Assembly: GCA_028284345.1 (NCBI GenBank)
Contig: JANQRY010000006.1
Span: forward strand, 434,001 to 498,000
DNA from: Hyphococcus sp.
Lineage (GTDB): Bacteria; Pseudomonadota; Alphaproteobacteria; Caulobacterales; Parvularculaceae
Direction of reading: 5' to 3'
DNA: 64,000 nucleotides
Shown here: piece by piece, positions 24,408 to 33,221 of the stretch
Position numbering within the stretch: position 1 is the first letter of the stretch
Layout: each line of letters begins with the position of its first letter
The notes under the pieces: generated by a model
What the model was told of the DNA's origin: nothing
Seen by the model: only the letters and a program-made list of their open reading frames with translations
Database searches by the model: none
Position numbers and translations under genes: made by a program

Positions 24408-25184
24408 ATGAACAATCCAACACGCGCGTTGGCCTTAGCCTATCGTATCCTGGGTTCCTATAACATCGGCACCGGCCTTCTCGCGCACCTGACGATGCGG
24501 AGCGCCGGCGGCTCGACATTCTGGACCTACCAACTCGGGCAGAGCGTTGAAGAAGTAAGGACGGCGGACATTGTCGAGGTCGGATTCGACCTCAAACCCG
24601 TCGCCGGCAGCGCACGGGTCAATCCAAGCCTTGTCATTCACGGTGAAATCTACGCGGCGCGGCCCGATGTGGGCGCCATTGTCCATCATCACAGCGTGAA
24701 CGGCGTCGCACTGGGCGCAATCGGCGAGTCCGTTGTCCCATTCGATCAGCATGCGGCGCGCTGGCACAAGGAAATTGCGCTTGCCGAGGTCTACGAAAGC
24801 CCCCTTCTTCAAACGAAGAGCGCGCCCGTTGCCGCGGCGCTGGGCGACATGAAGGCGCTGCTGCTCAAGCATCATGGTGTTCTCGTAACGGGCGGCTGCC
24901 TGGAGGACGCAATCGCGTCGACGCTTGAACTTGAAAAGGTTTGCGACGCGCAGCTCAAAGCCATGGCCGCCGGCGAGCTGCACGAGATGCCCGCCGCCGA
25001 GATAGAAGACATCAAGCAGATTATGGGATCGAAAGTCTATTACGAGGGGCTGTGGGCCTATTATCTTCGCCGCCTCAATCGGCTCGGCCTCGACCGTGAC
25101 ATCGACGACGCAGCGCCCGCCGGGTTCGAAGCGATCGATGTCGACCTTGCCAGGGATTATGTCCCCAGCGCCAGGGAACAATAG
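24408..25184 (+). CDS. Class II aldolase/adducin-family protein (metal site intact)
   Basis: 258-residue member of the fuculose-1-phosphate aldolase/adducin fold. The zinc ligands are in place: HHHS in DVGAIVHHHSVNGVALG (near residue 88) and the third His in LLKHHGVLVTGG (near 157), with HGEIY just before. Family members include retro-aldolases, sugar epimerases and decarboxylases. I start at the ATG at 24408, 8 bases after AGGAAGGGG; a GTG at 24402 is possible. It is first in a two-gene operon with an amidase (15-base gap), directly divergent from GntR regulator 1. A retro-aldol or decarboxylation step on a hydroxy-acid intermediate is plausible. The other family member in this window (43492) lacks the metal residues. 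Confidence 0.88.
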   Translation: MNNPTRALALAYRILGSYNIGTGLLAHLTMRSAGGSTFWTYQLGQSVEEVRTADIVEVGFDLKPVAGSARVNPSLVIHGEIYAARPDVGAIVHHHSVNGVALGAIGESVVPFDQHAARWHKEIALAEVYESPLLQTKSAPVAAALGDMKALLLKHHGVLVTGGCLEDAIASTLELEKVCDAQLKAMAAGELHEMPAAEIEDIKQIMGSKVYYEGLWAYYLRRLNRLGLDRDIDDAAPAGFEAIDVDLARDYVPSAREQ

Positions 25185-25199
25185 CCAGGGAGCAATACT

Positions 25200-26612
25200 A
25201 TGAGCGAACAGTTTTGGCGTCTTTCGGCAACCGAGATGGCGCGGCAGGTTGCGGCTGGAGAAGTCACGTCTCGAGCGCTTGTCGAATCCCACCTGGCGCG
25301 CATCGAAGAGGTGAATTCAAAGATCAACGCCGTGGTTCGCGTGCTGAGTGACGAGGCGCTGGCGGCGGCTGATGAAGCCGACCGACAGAAGCAGGAGGGA
25401 TTGCCGCTCGGGCCCCTTCACGGCGTCCCCTTCACGATCAAAGAGAGTATCGATGTTGCCGGTCTGCCGACGACCTGGGGGGTCCCTGTGCTCGCCGAAG
25501 CGGTCGCGCCCGCTGACGCGCCCGTGGTCGAGCGACTACGCGCGGCCGGCGCAATTCCGATCGGGCGCACGAACCTTCCCGACTTTGCGTTGCGGCCTTC
25601 GACCGAAAGCACGCTTTATGGCCTGACGCGCAATCCCTGGGACTACGACCGGACGGCGGGCGGCTCGACCGGCGGCGACGCAGCGGCGCTCGCTTCCGGC
25701 ATGACCCCGATCGGCCTGGGATCAGATTTTGGCGGATCGCTGCGAAATCCCGCGAACGCCTGCGGCGTCGTCAGCGTACGGCCGTCCGCAGGGCGCGTTC
25801 CCAACGCACAGATCGTTCCGGGTCCGGATCAACATATCTCGGCGCAGCTGATGAATGTGCAGGGGCCAATGGCGCGCTCGGTCGCCGATGTCCGCGTCGT
25901 CCTGGAAGCGCTCATCGGCGCGCACCCGAAGGACCCGTGGGCGATCGATTCGCCGCTGGTCGGCAAGCCCGTCCAATCGCCGGTGCGCGTGGCGGTCCTC
26001 TCCTCGCCGCCCGGCTCGACGCTCGAAGACGCCGTGACCGACGCCGTGCGCGGCGGCGCCGACGCGCTTTCAAACGCCGGGTACGATGTCGTTGAAGCTT
26101 GTCCCCCACGCTATGAAGAAGCGATTGAGGTCTGGGGGCGTCTCCTGACGGGTGATCAACGCTTCGGCGCTGACGACTTGCTTCCGCTGCTGAGCGCCGA
26201 TGCGCTGCGGTATTTCAACTTCTATCTGGACGCCATCCCGGCCTTCGCCGATTCTTTCGAGATGTCGGAAATCCTCCAGCGCCGCCACAGCATCGCCGCG
26301 GACTGGTCTGTTTTTCAGGAGGAACACCCGATCATCCTTGGACCGACCTGGACGCGGGTAACCCCCAATCACGGTTACGACATAGCGGGCAACGATCTGG
26401 AAGCGTTCATGTCGGTCATCCGACCTGTGTCGCCGGCAAATCTGCTCGGCCTGCCGTCGATCTGCGTGCCGAGCCGACTGGATCCGGCGACGGGCCTTCC
26501 CATCGGGGTGCTCGTCGGCGGCCGACGTTTCCGCGAGGACATGTGTCTCGACGCGGCGGCGGTCATCGAAGCCGCGGCCAAGGTCCCGACCCCGATCGAT
26601 CCGAAATTCTAA
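25200..26612 (+). CDS. Amidase (amidase-signature family)
   Basis: 470-residue serine hydrolase of the amidase-signature family, which uses a Ser-cisSer-Lys triad to cleave amides or, less often, esters. The lysine is in PFTIKESIDVAG (near residue 80). The signature is TAGGSTGGDAAALASGM followed by LGSDFGGSLRNPA; the cis-Ser is the Ser in GGST and the nucleophile is in GGSLR. The GGSTGGD form departs slightly from the usual GGSSGGS. Length is normal. It is cotranscribed with the class II aldolase (15-base gap, GGGAGCAAT before the ATG). An amide-bearing substrate or side product in the pathway is implied but not identified. Confidence 0.9.
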   Translation: MSEQFWRLSATEMARQVAAGEVTSRALVESHLARIEEVNSKINAVVRVLSDEALAAADEADRQKQEGLPLGPLHGVPFTIKESIDVAGLPTTWGVPVLAEAVAPADAPVVERLRAAGAIPIGRTNLPDFALRPSTESTLYGLTRNPWDYDRTAGGSTGGDAAALASGMTPIGLGSDFGGSLRNPANACGVVSVRPSAGRVPNAQIVPGPDQHISAQLMNVQGPMARSVADVRVVLEALIGAHPKDPWAIDSPLVGKPVQSPVRVAVLSSPPGSTLEDAVTDAVRGGADALSNAGYDVVEACPPRYEEAIEVWGRLLTGDQRFGADDLLPLLSADALRYFNFYLDAIPAFADSFEMSEILQRRHSIAADWSVFQEEHPIILGPTWTRVTPNHGYDIAGNDLEAFMSVIRPVSPANLLGLPSICVPSRLDPATGLPIGVLVGGRRFREDMCLDAAAVIEAAAKVPTPIDPKF

Positions 26613-26696
26613 CCTTCAGTAGGCTGAAGAAAAGCAATGACGCGTCGCCTGTCCGGGGAAGCACAGCTTGACCGCGGGCGACGGGCGCATGCCTGG

Positions 26697-27410
26697 CTAC
26701 TGCGGCTTCTCGCTGAGCTTCAGCGCCAGCGAACCGGTTTCCGACGGGAATGCGGCGAAGCCGCGATCAGCATAGTCAATGAGCGGATCGTCAGCCGCGA
26801 GCAACGGCAGACTTCCGATTGTTCCTACAAAGATGAACAAGCCGAGCATGCACATATCGGCGAAATTGGGCTCTTCTCCGCCGATGAAGGGCTGGGTCGC
26901 AATCGTTTGACGAACCGGCTCGAGCGCGCGGCGGAGGTCATGCACCCGCTCCTTGCGGTCCGCCACGATCTCCTCAAGCGTTTGGCCGAAAAACGCCTCC
27001 CGGGATTCCCGATAATAATCCTGATCCTTCGGCGTCGCACAGTCATGCGCGTCGAGCGTGTAGACCGGCAGGATCCCGGCGATGAGCACAGAATAGGTCA
27101 GCCACTGATCGAAGAAGCCGATCATCTCGCGCTCGGCCGGGCCGGAAAAGATCGCCGGCCGATCCGGATAGAGTTCGTCGAGCCGGTCTGCGATGGCGAG
27201 GCTTTCATTGAGCTGCGAGTCGCCAAAGTCGATAATCGGGCAGGTTTCGAAACGCCCGTCGAAAAGCGTGCGGACGTCGCTTAAGCCGACCAGTTTTGAG
27301 CGATAGGGAATGCCCTTGCGGTCGAGGCAGAACTTGATCCGCCATACGAACGGACTAACCGATGCGCCGCTCGCGACGCCAATCTCATAGAGGGTTATGT
27401 CCGCCGCCAT
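26697..27410 (-). CDS. LigE-like (beta-etherase family) glutathione S-transferase, copy 2
   Basis: 237-residue GST, paralogue of 10231-10929 and of LigE/LigP etherases. Signatures are SPFVWRIKFCLDRKGI at the glutathione-binding start, QDYYRESREAFFGQTLEEI, and PNFADMCMLGLFIF with LPLLAADDPLIDYADRGF. I start at the ATG at 27410 (MAADITLYE), preceded by GGGAGA; the frame extends 20 codons further up without family likeness. The box at 27561-27575 lies 150 bases upstream. It is convergent with the amidase. As with copy 1, the family is clear, but whether it cleaves an aryl ether here is inference; the presence of two LigE-like copies and a Nu-class GST in one regulon argues for it. Confidence 0.86.
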   Translation of the reverse strand: MAADITLYEIGVASGASVSPFVWRIKFCLDRKGIPYRSKLVGLSDVRTLFDGRFETCPIIDFGDSQLNESLAIADRLDELYPDRPAIFSGPAEREMIGFFDQWLTYSVLIAGILPVYTLDAHDCATPKDQDYYRESREAFFGQTLEEIVADRKERVHDLRRALEPVRQTIATQPFIGGEEPNFADMCMLGLFIFVGTIGSLPLLAADDPLIDYADRGFAAFPSETGSLALKLSEKPQ

Positions 27411-27560
27411 GATGTCTCTCCCGTCATGCTCTAAAGGCCGCCTCGGCGACGGCGTGTTCGTAAAGCCCAACGCCGCAAGACCTGCTGCGCGTTTTTCGTA
27501 AGCTGTGAGGCTTTTCCTATCGTGCGAGACGCATAACCCCTAAGCGGCGCCATGCCATAA

Positions 27561-27575
27561 AGTTGTCAGATAGGT
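27561..27575. promoter_or_regulatory. Class 1 operator box
   Basis: AGTTGTC-A-GATAGGT, with one core mismatch (G for A). Upstream of the LigE-like GST copy 2 and 189 bases from the next box, in a 468-base divergent region (27411-27878) that otherwise holds only the two promoters. Confidence 0.62.
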
Positions 27576-27749
27576 AACGGCCGGATGCAATCGTGTCAAC
27601 GAATCATAGCGGCCCAAGGCTTTCGCTAGACTGGCTTCATTTTTGTCGATGCGCTCCGGCAGCGAACCCCTCCGCAACGGCGCTGACAATTTTCAATGCC
27701 GCGCGTCGCGTCACTTTCGGAAAGCCGCTTGAGCGCAGGGCTCTCTCCA

Positions 27750-27764
27750 AGTTATCATATATCT
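27750..27764. promoter_or_regulatory. Class 1 operator box
   Basis: AGTTATC-A-TATATCT, upstream of the quinone oxidoreductase operon (27879). It is followed at once by TTGCGG and 18 bases later by CATGAT, the same layout as at 11120. Confidence 0.73.
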
Positions 27765-27878
27765 CTTGCGGGCCGAGCGCTTTTTAGCGCATGATTGCGA
27801 GCGGACCCCGCGGGCGCCGACAGGCGCGCTACGGGCCGGCCGGCTTCGGTTTTGAGCGTGCAGGAGAATAAGAATATT

Positions 27879-28835
27879 ATGAAAGTGATCAGGGTTAGCG
27901 AATTCGGCCCGCCTGACGTGTTGCAACTCGGCGACGCCCCCGATCCTCAGCCGGCTGCGGGCGCCGTCGTGGTCAAGATCGAGGCGATCGGGCTGGGCTT
28001 TATGGACACGGCGGCGCGCCGGGGAGAAAGTTATCTGGCGTCATCGCCCGGCTTCATACCGGGGTACGAGGTGGCCGGAACCGTTATCGCCGTCGGCGAA
28101 GGCGTCGATAATGCGTGGCTTGATCGCCGGGTGTTTGCGGTGCTGCGAAAAGGCGGCGGGTGCGCCGAGCGCTTAGAAATTCCGTTGAACGAGATTATGC
28201 GCCTTCCTGAAAAGGTCTCTTATGAAGACGCAGTCGCCACAGGGCTGAATGCGCTCGTCGCGCAAACGGGGCTGTCCCGGGTTCCCATCGCCGATACCGA
28301 TAAAGTGCTCGTTCGGGGGGCCGGCGGCGGGATCGGCCTCATGTGCGTTCAGTATGCCGCGCTGCGCGGCGGCGCGATTGTCGCGACAACCTCGTCCAAG
28401 GAGCGGGGCGAACAGCTTCTCGCGCTTGGGGCGACGGAGATATGGAACCGGCTTTCCGGCGACCGCGAAGACCCCGACGGCTACGACGTGATTGTCGATA
28501 CGATCATCGGAGAAGACTTTCCGACCTTCTTCGACAAGCTTAAGGCCAACGGACGCTATCTGATGTGCGGCGGCGTGGGCGGCATGCCGCCGGAGGATTT
28601 CGGCATGAAGATCCTTGAGCACTTCCATAAATCACCGACGCTTTACGCCTTCAGTCTAAACTCGCCGTCTGCTGATGACGTCGCTCGCGAGGCCGATAAG
28701 CTGTTTGACCATGTGCAAGCGGGGCGAATTTCCCCGGTGATCGATTCTGTGTTGCCGCTATCGGAAATCGTCAGCGCACACCGTAAGCTGGATGCCGGGA
28801 AAGCTTTTGGCAAGATCGTGCTTCGGCCCGATTGA
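27879..28835 (+). CDS. Zinc-independent quinone oxidoreductase (MDR family)
   Basis: 318-residue medium-chain dehydrogenase/reductase of the quinone oxidoreductase type. It starts MKVIRVSEFGPPDVLQLGD, a family hallmark, and has the nucleotide-binding VRGAGGGIGLMCVQYAALRGG near residue 145. The catalytic-zinc Cys/His set of alcohol dehydrogenases is absent. It would reduce a quinone or an enone with NADPH. I start at the ATG at 27879, preceded by AGGAGAATAAG. It heads an operon with an IlvD/Edd dehydratase, a 3-hydroxyisobutyrate-dehydrogenase-like protein and an SDR, under the box at 27750. A truncated copy of its 5' end lies at 11239-11310. Confidence 0.88.
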   Translation: MKVIRVSEFGPPDVLQLGDAPDPQPAAGAVVVKIEAIGLGFMDTAARRGESYLASSPGFIPGYEVAGTVIAVGEGVDNAWLDRRVFAVLRKGGGCAERLEIPLNEIMRLPEKVSYEDAVATGLNALVAQTGLSRVPIADTDKVLVRGAGGGIGLMCVQYAALRGGAIVATTSSKERGEQLLALGATEIWNRLSGDREDPDGYDVIVDTIIGEDFPTFFDKLKANGRYLMCGGVGGMPPEDFGMKILEHFHKSPTLYAFSLNSPSADDVAREADKLFDHVQAGRISPVIDSVLPLSEIVSAHRKLDAGKAFGKIVLRPD

Positions 28836-28883
28836 AAGTATACGCCGTTTGGCGCCCGGACTGAATAACCGCAGGAGACCGAT

Positions 28884-30590
28884 TTGACGTCGCGAAAATT
28901 TCGATCCGAGATCATACGCGAGGGCGTGGTGCGCACGACCACGCGCAGCTTCCTTTATGCTTTGGGCGAGGACGACGACGATCTGGAGCGCCCCCATGTG
29001 GCGGTCGTCCACACGGGCGGCGAAATGAGCCCCTGCAATACGACGCTGCGCGATCAGGCGATGCACGCCAAGACCGGCATTTACGCAGGCGGCGGGACGC
29101 CGCATGAATGCCCGGTGGTGTCCGTCTCGGACGGGCTGTCCGTGGCGCATTCGGGAATGCGCTTTTCGCTGATATCGCGCGAATTGATCGCCGACAGCGT
29201 CGAAGCGACGGTCCGGGGGCATCAATGGGACGGCGTGTTTGCGGTCGGCGGCTGCGACAAGAACCTGCCCGGCCTGATGATGGGCATGGTCCGTTGCAAT
29301 GCGCCAGGTGTGTTCCTTTATGGCGGCTCGGCCTTGCCGGGTCACTTGGCCGGACGCGACATCAATATCGTCGACACTTACGAAATGATCGGCCGGGTCC
29401 TGGCCGAAGAGGCGACGGAGCAGGAACTTGAAGATATGGCGCGCGCCTGTCTCCCGACGGCGGGGTCATGCGCGGGTCAATACACCGCCAACACCATGGG
29501 GATGGTGTCCGAAGCGCTGGGGCTCGCCCTACTCGGCTCGTCGATGATCCCGGCGGTCTACGCCGCCCGGGCGCCGATGGCGCGCAAGGCCGGGAAGACG
29601 CTGATGAAGGCGGTGCTCAACGGCGGCCCGCTGCCGCGCGACATTGTCACCCGCGAAGCGCTGGAAAACGCCTGCGCCGTGGTCGCCGCCACTGGCGGCT
29701 CGACCAATGCGCCCTTGCATCTGCCGGCGATCGCCAATGAGGCCGGCGTTCGCTTTGATCTCGATGACGTCGCCGCCGTGCTCGCGCGCACGCCGCTGAT
29801 CGCCGATCTCAAGCCGGGCGGCCGGTTCCTCGCCAAAGACGTCTTTCACATCGGCGGCGCGCCGGTGATCCTCAAGGCCCTGCTCGACGGCGGCCATCTG
29901 CACGGCGACTGCATGACGGTGACGGGACGGACATTGGCGGAAGAACTCGCTTCCGTTTGCCCGCCGGACGGCGACGTGGTTCGCGGATGCGCCTCGCCGC
30001 TCGCGACCTCCGGCGGCGTCACCGTGCTGAAGGGCAATCTCGCGCCGGACGGCGCGTTGCTCAAAACGGCGGGCCTCAAAAAACTGGAGCATCGCGGGCC
30101 GGCGCGCGTCTTTGAGTCGGAAGAGGCGTGCCTCGCCGCCGTGCGGGAAATGACATACGCGCCCGGCGACGTCATCGTGATCCGCAATGAAGGTCCGCGC
30201 GGCGGTCCGGGCATGCGCGAGATGCTGGGCATCACCGCCCTCCTCTACGGCCAGGGCATGGGCGAGCGCGTGGCGCTGATCACCGACGGTCGTTTCTCCG
30301 GCGCAACGCGCGGCATGTGCATCGGCTATGTCTCGCCCGAAGCGGCGAACGACGGGCCGATCGGTTTGATCCGCGACGGCGACATCATTGCAATCGACGC
30401 CCGCGACGGCGTCAGCACGCTAAAGGTCGAACTGGACGACGCTGAACTGGACGCGCGCCGGGCGTCGCCGCGAGCTGTTGCGGCGCAGCCAAAAGGAGGC
30501 TTGCTTGAAAAATATGCAGCCACGGTGGGCCCGGCGAACAAGGGCGCCGTAACCCATAGCGGAAACGTCGTGTGGGAGATGGACCCGTGA
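28884..30590 (+). CDS. IlvD/Edd-family dehydratase
   Basis: 568-residue iron-sulfur dehydratase that removes water from a dihydroxy or sugar acid to give a 2-oxo acid. The three cluster cysteines are visible in EMSPCNTTLRDQ (near residue 50), VGGCDKNLPG (near 118) and TAGSCAGQYTANTMGM (near 190), with NEGPRGGPGMREM near the C-terminus. The spacing fits the family. The start appears to be TTG at 28884, with AGGAGA 7-8 bases upstream. Being embedded with dehydrogenases rather than with ilv genes argues against valine/isoleucine synthesis and for a sugar-acid or dihydroxy-acid catabolic step (inference). Its stop overlaps the next start by four bases (GTGA). Confidence 0.9.
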   Translation: MTSRKFRSEIIREGVVRTTTRSFLYALGEDDDDLERPHVAVVHTGGEMSPCNTTLRDQAMHAKTGIYAGGGTPHECPVVSVSDGLSVAHSGMRFSLISRELIADSVEATVRGHQWDGVFAVGGCDKNLPGLMMGMVRCNAPGVFLYGGSALPGHLAGRDINIVDTYEMIGRVLAEEATEQELEDMARACLPTAGSCAGQYTANTMGMVSEALGLALLGSSMIPAVYAARAPMARKAGKTLMKAVLNGGPLPRDIVTREALENACAVVAATGGSTNAPLHLPAIANEAGVRFDLDDVAAVLARTPLIADLKPGGRFLAKDVFHIGGAPVILKALLDGGHLHGDCMTVTGRTLAEELASVCPPDGDVVRGCASPLATSGGVTVLKGNLAPDGALLKTAGLKKLEHRGPARVFESEEACLAAVREMTYAPGDVIVIRNEGPRGGPGMREMLGITALLYGQGMGERVALITDGRFSGATRGMCIGYVSPEAANDGPIGLIRDGDIIAIDARDGVSTLKVELDDAELDARRASPRAVAAQPKGGLLEKYAATVGPANKGAVTHSGNVVWEMDP

Positions 30591-31468
30591 AGATCGGCTT
30601 TCTCGGCATTGGCGATATGGGATTGCCGATGGCCCGCCGTATCGCCGGCGCCGGCTGCGAACTCATCGTCTGGAACCGGGATCGTGCAAAGGCCGAGCGC
30701 CTCGCCGCCGATGGCGCGCATATCGCTGCGACGCCGGCGGACGTCGCGGGAGAAGCGGATCTGATCGGCTTGTGCCTGTCGTCTCACATTGCAGTCGGGG
30801 AGATCGCGTTCGGGCCGTCAGGACTGTTCACGCATGATCGTCCGCGCGTTCAGGCGATCGCGGATTTCTCTACCGGTTCGGCGGAAGCCGCGCAGGATTT
30901 CAATAAACGCGCCGCGGCGCACGGCGTCGACTGGGTCGATGCGCCGGTCAGCGGCGGCGTCCCCGCAGCGACGCGCGGGCGGCTGGTGATTTTCGCCGGC
31001 GGCGACCAGGCGGCGATTGAGCGGCTCGGGCCCTTGCTGAAGCCGCTTGCCCTTCGCGTGACGCGTATGGGCGACAGCGGCTCGGGCCAGGCGACCAAGA
31101 TCTGCAACCAGTCGATGGTCGCCGCCAACATGCTGGTGATGGCGGAAACGATCGCCATGGCGCGCCGCGCCGGCATCGACGTTGCGCGCCTGCCCGACGC
31201 ATTGGCGGGCGGCTTCGCCGATTCCGCGCCGTTTCAGATCTTCGGACCGCGCATGGCGAAGCATGAGTTCGCGCCGCGACTTGGGGCGATCGCCCATATG
31301 GCAAAGGACGCCGGTCTGGCCGGCGACCTCGCAACGCGGTTGGACGCGGAAACGCCCATTCTGCGCAAGGCGCAGGAGATTTACGCCCGTATCGTTGAGG
31401 ATGGCGTCCCCGGCCCCGAGGACGATCTCTCCGCGCTCATTCGGCTTTACGAGGACAAGACGACATGA
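30587..31468 (+). CDS. NAD(P)-dependent beta-hydroxyacid dehydrogenase (3-hydroxyisobutyrate dehydrogenase family)
   Basis: 293-residue dehydrogenase. The N-terminal Rossmann motif KIGFLGIGDMGLPMARRI opens the protein, the substrate-binding DAPVSGGVPAATRG lies near residue 120, and the catalytic lysine is in GSGQATKICNQSM near 170. The family oxidises 3-hydroxyisobutyrate, tartronate semialdehyde, 6-phosphogluconate-like acids and relatives. The GTG at 30587 overlaps the dehydratase stop (GTGA), and the stop overlaps the SDR start (ATGA), so the three proteins are translationally coupled. It presumably acts next to the dehydratase on a beta-hydroxy acid or semialdehyde. Confidence 0.9.
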   Translation: MKIGFLGIGDMGLPMARRIAGAGCELIVWNRDRAKAERLAADGAHIAATPADVAGEADLIGLCLSSHIAVGEIAFGPSGLFTHDRPRVQAIADFSTGSAEAAQDFNKRAAAHGVDWVDAPVSGGVPAATRGRLVIFAGGDQAAIERLGPLLKPLALRVTRMGDSGSGQATKICNQSMVAANMLVMAETIAMARRAGIDVARLPDALAGGFADSAPFQIFGPRMAKHEFAPRLGAIAHMAKDAGLAGDLATRLDAETPILRKAQEIYARIVEDGVPGPEDDLSALIRLYEDKTT

Positions 31469-32235
31469 CCGACGCAAGGGTCGTCCTGGTGACCGGCGGC
31501 GCGTCCGGCATCGGCGCCGCAACCGTGCGTCACTTCACGGCGCAAGGCTGGAACGTTGTCGTCAATTACTACCTTGATGGTGAAGCGGCGGCGGCGCAGC
31601 AGCTTGTGGACGAGGCGTCCGCGACGGGCCTGCAAGGCCTCGCCGTCAAGGGTGATGTCGGCGTTGACGCGGATTGCAAATGCATGGCCGACGCCGCCGC
31701 GACCCGTTTTGGGCGCATCGACGCGCTGGTCAGCAGTGCGGGCGCGACGCGAATGGTCCCGCAGCACGATCTCGACGGGCTCACCCTCGACGATTTTTTA
31801 AACGCGACAACCGTGAACACGGCCGGACCCTTTCAGATCGTGCGCGCTTGCGCGCCCGCGCTTCGCGCCGCCCGGGGCTCGGTGGTGATCGTCTCTTCTT
31901 ACGGCGCCATCACCGGCACCGGCTCATCCATCGCCTACGCCGCGTCCAAAGGGGCGACGAACACGCTCACGCTGTCGCTGGCCCGCGTCCTGGCGCCGGA
32001 AATCCGGGTCAACGCCGTCTGCCCGGCCCTTGTCGCCGGCGGCTTCGTGCAGCGTATGGATCCGGAAATGTTCGAGCAGCGCGCCGCGGCGCAGCGCGAG
32101 CGAGCGCCGTTAAAGAAGGTTGGCGACGCCGCCGACGTCGCCGCTGACATCTACTGGCTGGCGGCTGGCGCGTCATTAATGACGGGCGCGGTACTGATGC
32201 TCGACGCCGGGCTTCATCTCAACATGGACGGCTGA
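31465..32235 (+). CDS. SDR-family oxidoreductase
   Basis: 256-residue classical SDR. TGGASGIGAATVRHF is the cofactor motif, the usual NNAG is changed to SSAG, and the catalytic Ser and Tyr-Lys are in VIVSSYGAITGTGSSIAY with AASK. The tail MTGAVLMLDAGLHLNMDG is family-like. It is the last gene of the quinone oxidoreductase - dehydratase - hydroxyacid dehydrogenase operon, joined by an ATGA overlap. It ends 6 bases from the convergent gene at 32242. Substrate unknown; a sugar-acid or hydroxy-acid oxidation beside the dehydratase is likely. Confidence 0.88.
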   Translation: MTDARVVLVTGGASGIGAATVRHFTAQGWNVVVNYYLDGEAAAAQQLVDEASATGLQGLAVKGDVGVDADCKCMADAAATRFGRIDALVSSAGATRMVPQHDLDGLTLDDFLNATTVNTAGPFQIVRACAPALRAARGSVVIVSSYGAITGTGSSIAYAASKGATNTLTLSLARVLAPEIRVNAVCPALVAGGFVQRMDPEMFEQRAAAQRERAPLKKVGDAADVAADIYWLAAGASLMTGAVLMLDAGLHLNMDG

Positions 32236-32241
32236 TGCGCG

Positions 32242-33207
32242 TTACCGGTAGGAAACCGACAAGGTCTTGCATTTGAGCTGCGCGCCCTGGCCGAAAAGCC
32301 GATTGGACTCCAGGCTCTCATTGTCCACATATTCCAATGGATGCGGCGCACCGCGCGCGGTGCAGTAAAACATCGGATAGCCGTAAAGATCGATAAGGCC
32401 CGGACCGCCGTCAAACGATCCATCCATCATCGAGAACATGCCAAGGCCGCAATCCAGCTGATTGAGCTGAACAATCTGTTCGTCGCCGCCGACATCAATG
32501 AACATATAGCGGCGATCGATCCGGCGTCCGACCCGGTCGACTTCGAAGACCACGTCCCCGTCGACATGCCAACGCGCCGTATTGGAATCGCGGTCATAGG
32601 AGACGCCGAGCCTGTGCCAATCATCAGGTTTGCGCGACCCGACCGGCACGGCGAAAGAGAAGGAGGCGTAATTGCCGAACTTCTCGCGCGCAAACGGCGC
32701 GCGCTCATACATTGCGAAAATACCGGTGTTGGTGAGAAAAAAGTCGAAAACGACGTTCGTATCGTGGTCCATATTGACCATTGCAAAGACGCCAAGCCGT
32801 GCGTCGTTTTGGGGGTCGCGAACCGCATCGCCAAAGGGGTGCTTCTCGGTGCCGTAAGTGCGCCCGCTCATCAGCGCTTCGATGTAAAGCGTTTTGCCGG
32901 AAGGCGTGTCGAAACCGGCGAAACCGTTGGACGACTGCGTATTGGCGGACGCAAACCATTTGACGTGATCGAGAACCCCGGGGATTTCGGCGTCCGGCGG
33001 CAAGGGTGCGCGGGTCTGCGTAAAGGCCGGCTCTCCGGTGTCTGGATTAACACCCTTTGATTTTACGCTGAGGCCGTTGTCGTCAACAGCGATGACCCCG
33101 TCATTGGGACGAAACTCGCCCGATTCAAACTGGTTCCATTTGGCGTCGCCGCCAACGTTGAATCCATCGGCGAAGTCGTCGGACCAGATAATGTCTTTCG
33201 AAGTCAT
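32242..33207 (-). CDS. Uncharacterised protein, possibly DUF6081/concanavalin-like
   Basis: 321-residue soluble protein without signal peptide or membrane segment. It is rich in aromatic and acidic residues and beta-strand-like alternation, with motifs DIIWSDDFADGFNVGG at the start, FEVDRVGRRIDRRYMFIDVG and LNQLDCGLGMFSMMDGSFDG. The region DDWHRLGVSYDRDSNTARWH resembles the sandwich of concanavalin/LamG-like folds, and I suspect the DUF6081 group, but this rests on memory only. I start at the ATG at 33207 with AAGGA upstream; an ATG at 33222 that overlaps the SDR stop is also possible. It is cotranscribed with the SDR at 33222, under the box at 34125. No function can be assigned. Confidence 0.75.
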   Translation of the reverse strand: MTSKDIIWSDDFADGFNVGGDAKWNQFESGEFRPNDGVIAVDDNGLSVKSKGVNPDTGEPAFTQTRAPLPPDAEIPGVLDHVKWFASANTQSSNGFAGFDTPSGKTLYIEALMSGRTYGTEKHPFGDAVRDPQNDARLGVFAMVNMDHDTNVVFDFFLTNTGIFAMYERAPFAREKFGNYASFSFAVPVGSRKPDDWHRLGVSYDRDSNTARWHVDGDVVFEVDRVGRRIDRRYMFIDVGGDEQIVQLNQLDCGLGMFSMMDGSFDGGPGLIDLYGYPMFYCTARGAPHPLEYVDNESLESNRLFGQGAQLKCKTLSVSYR

Positions 33208-33221
33208 GTTTTCCTTACCCA

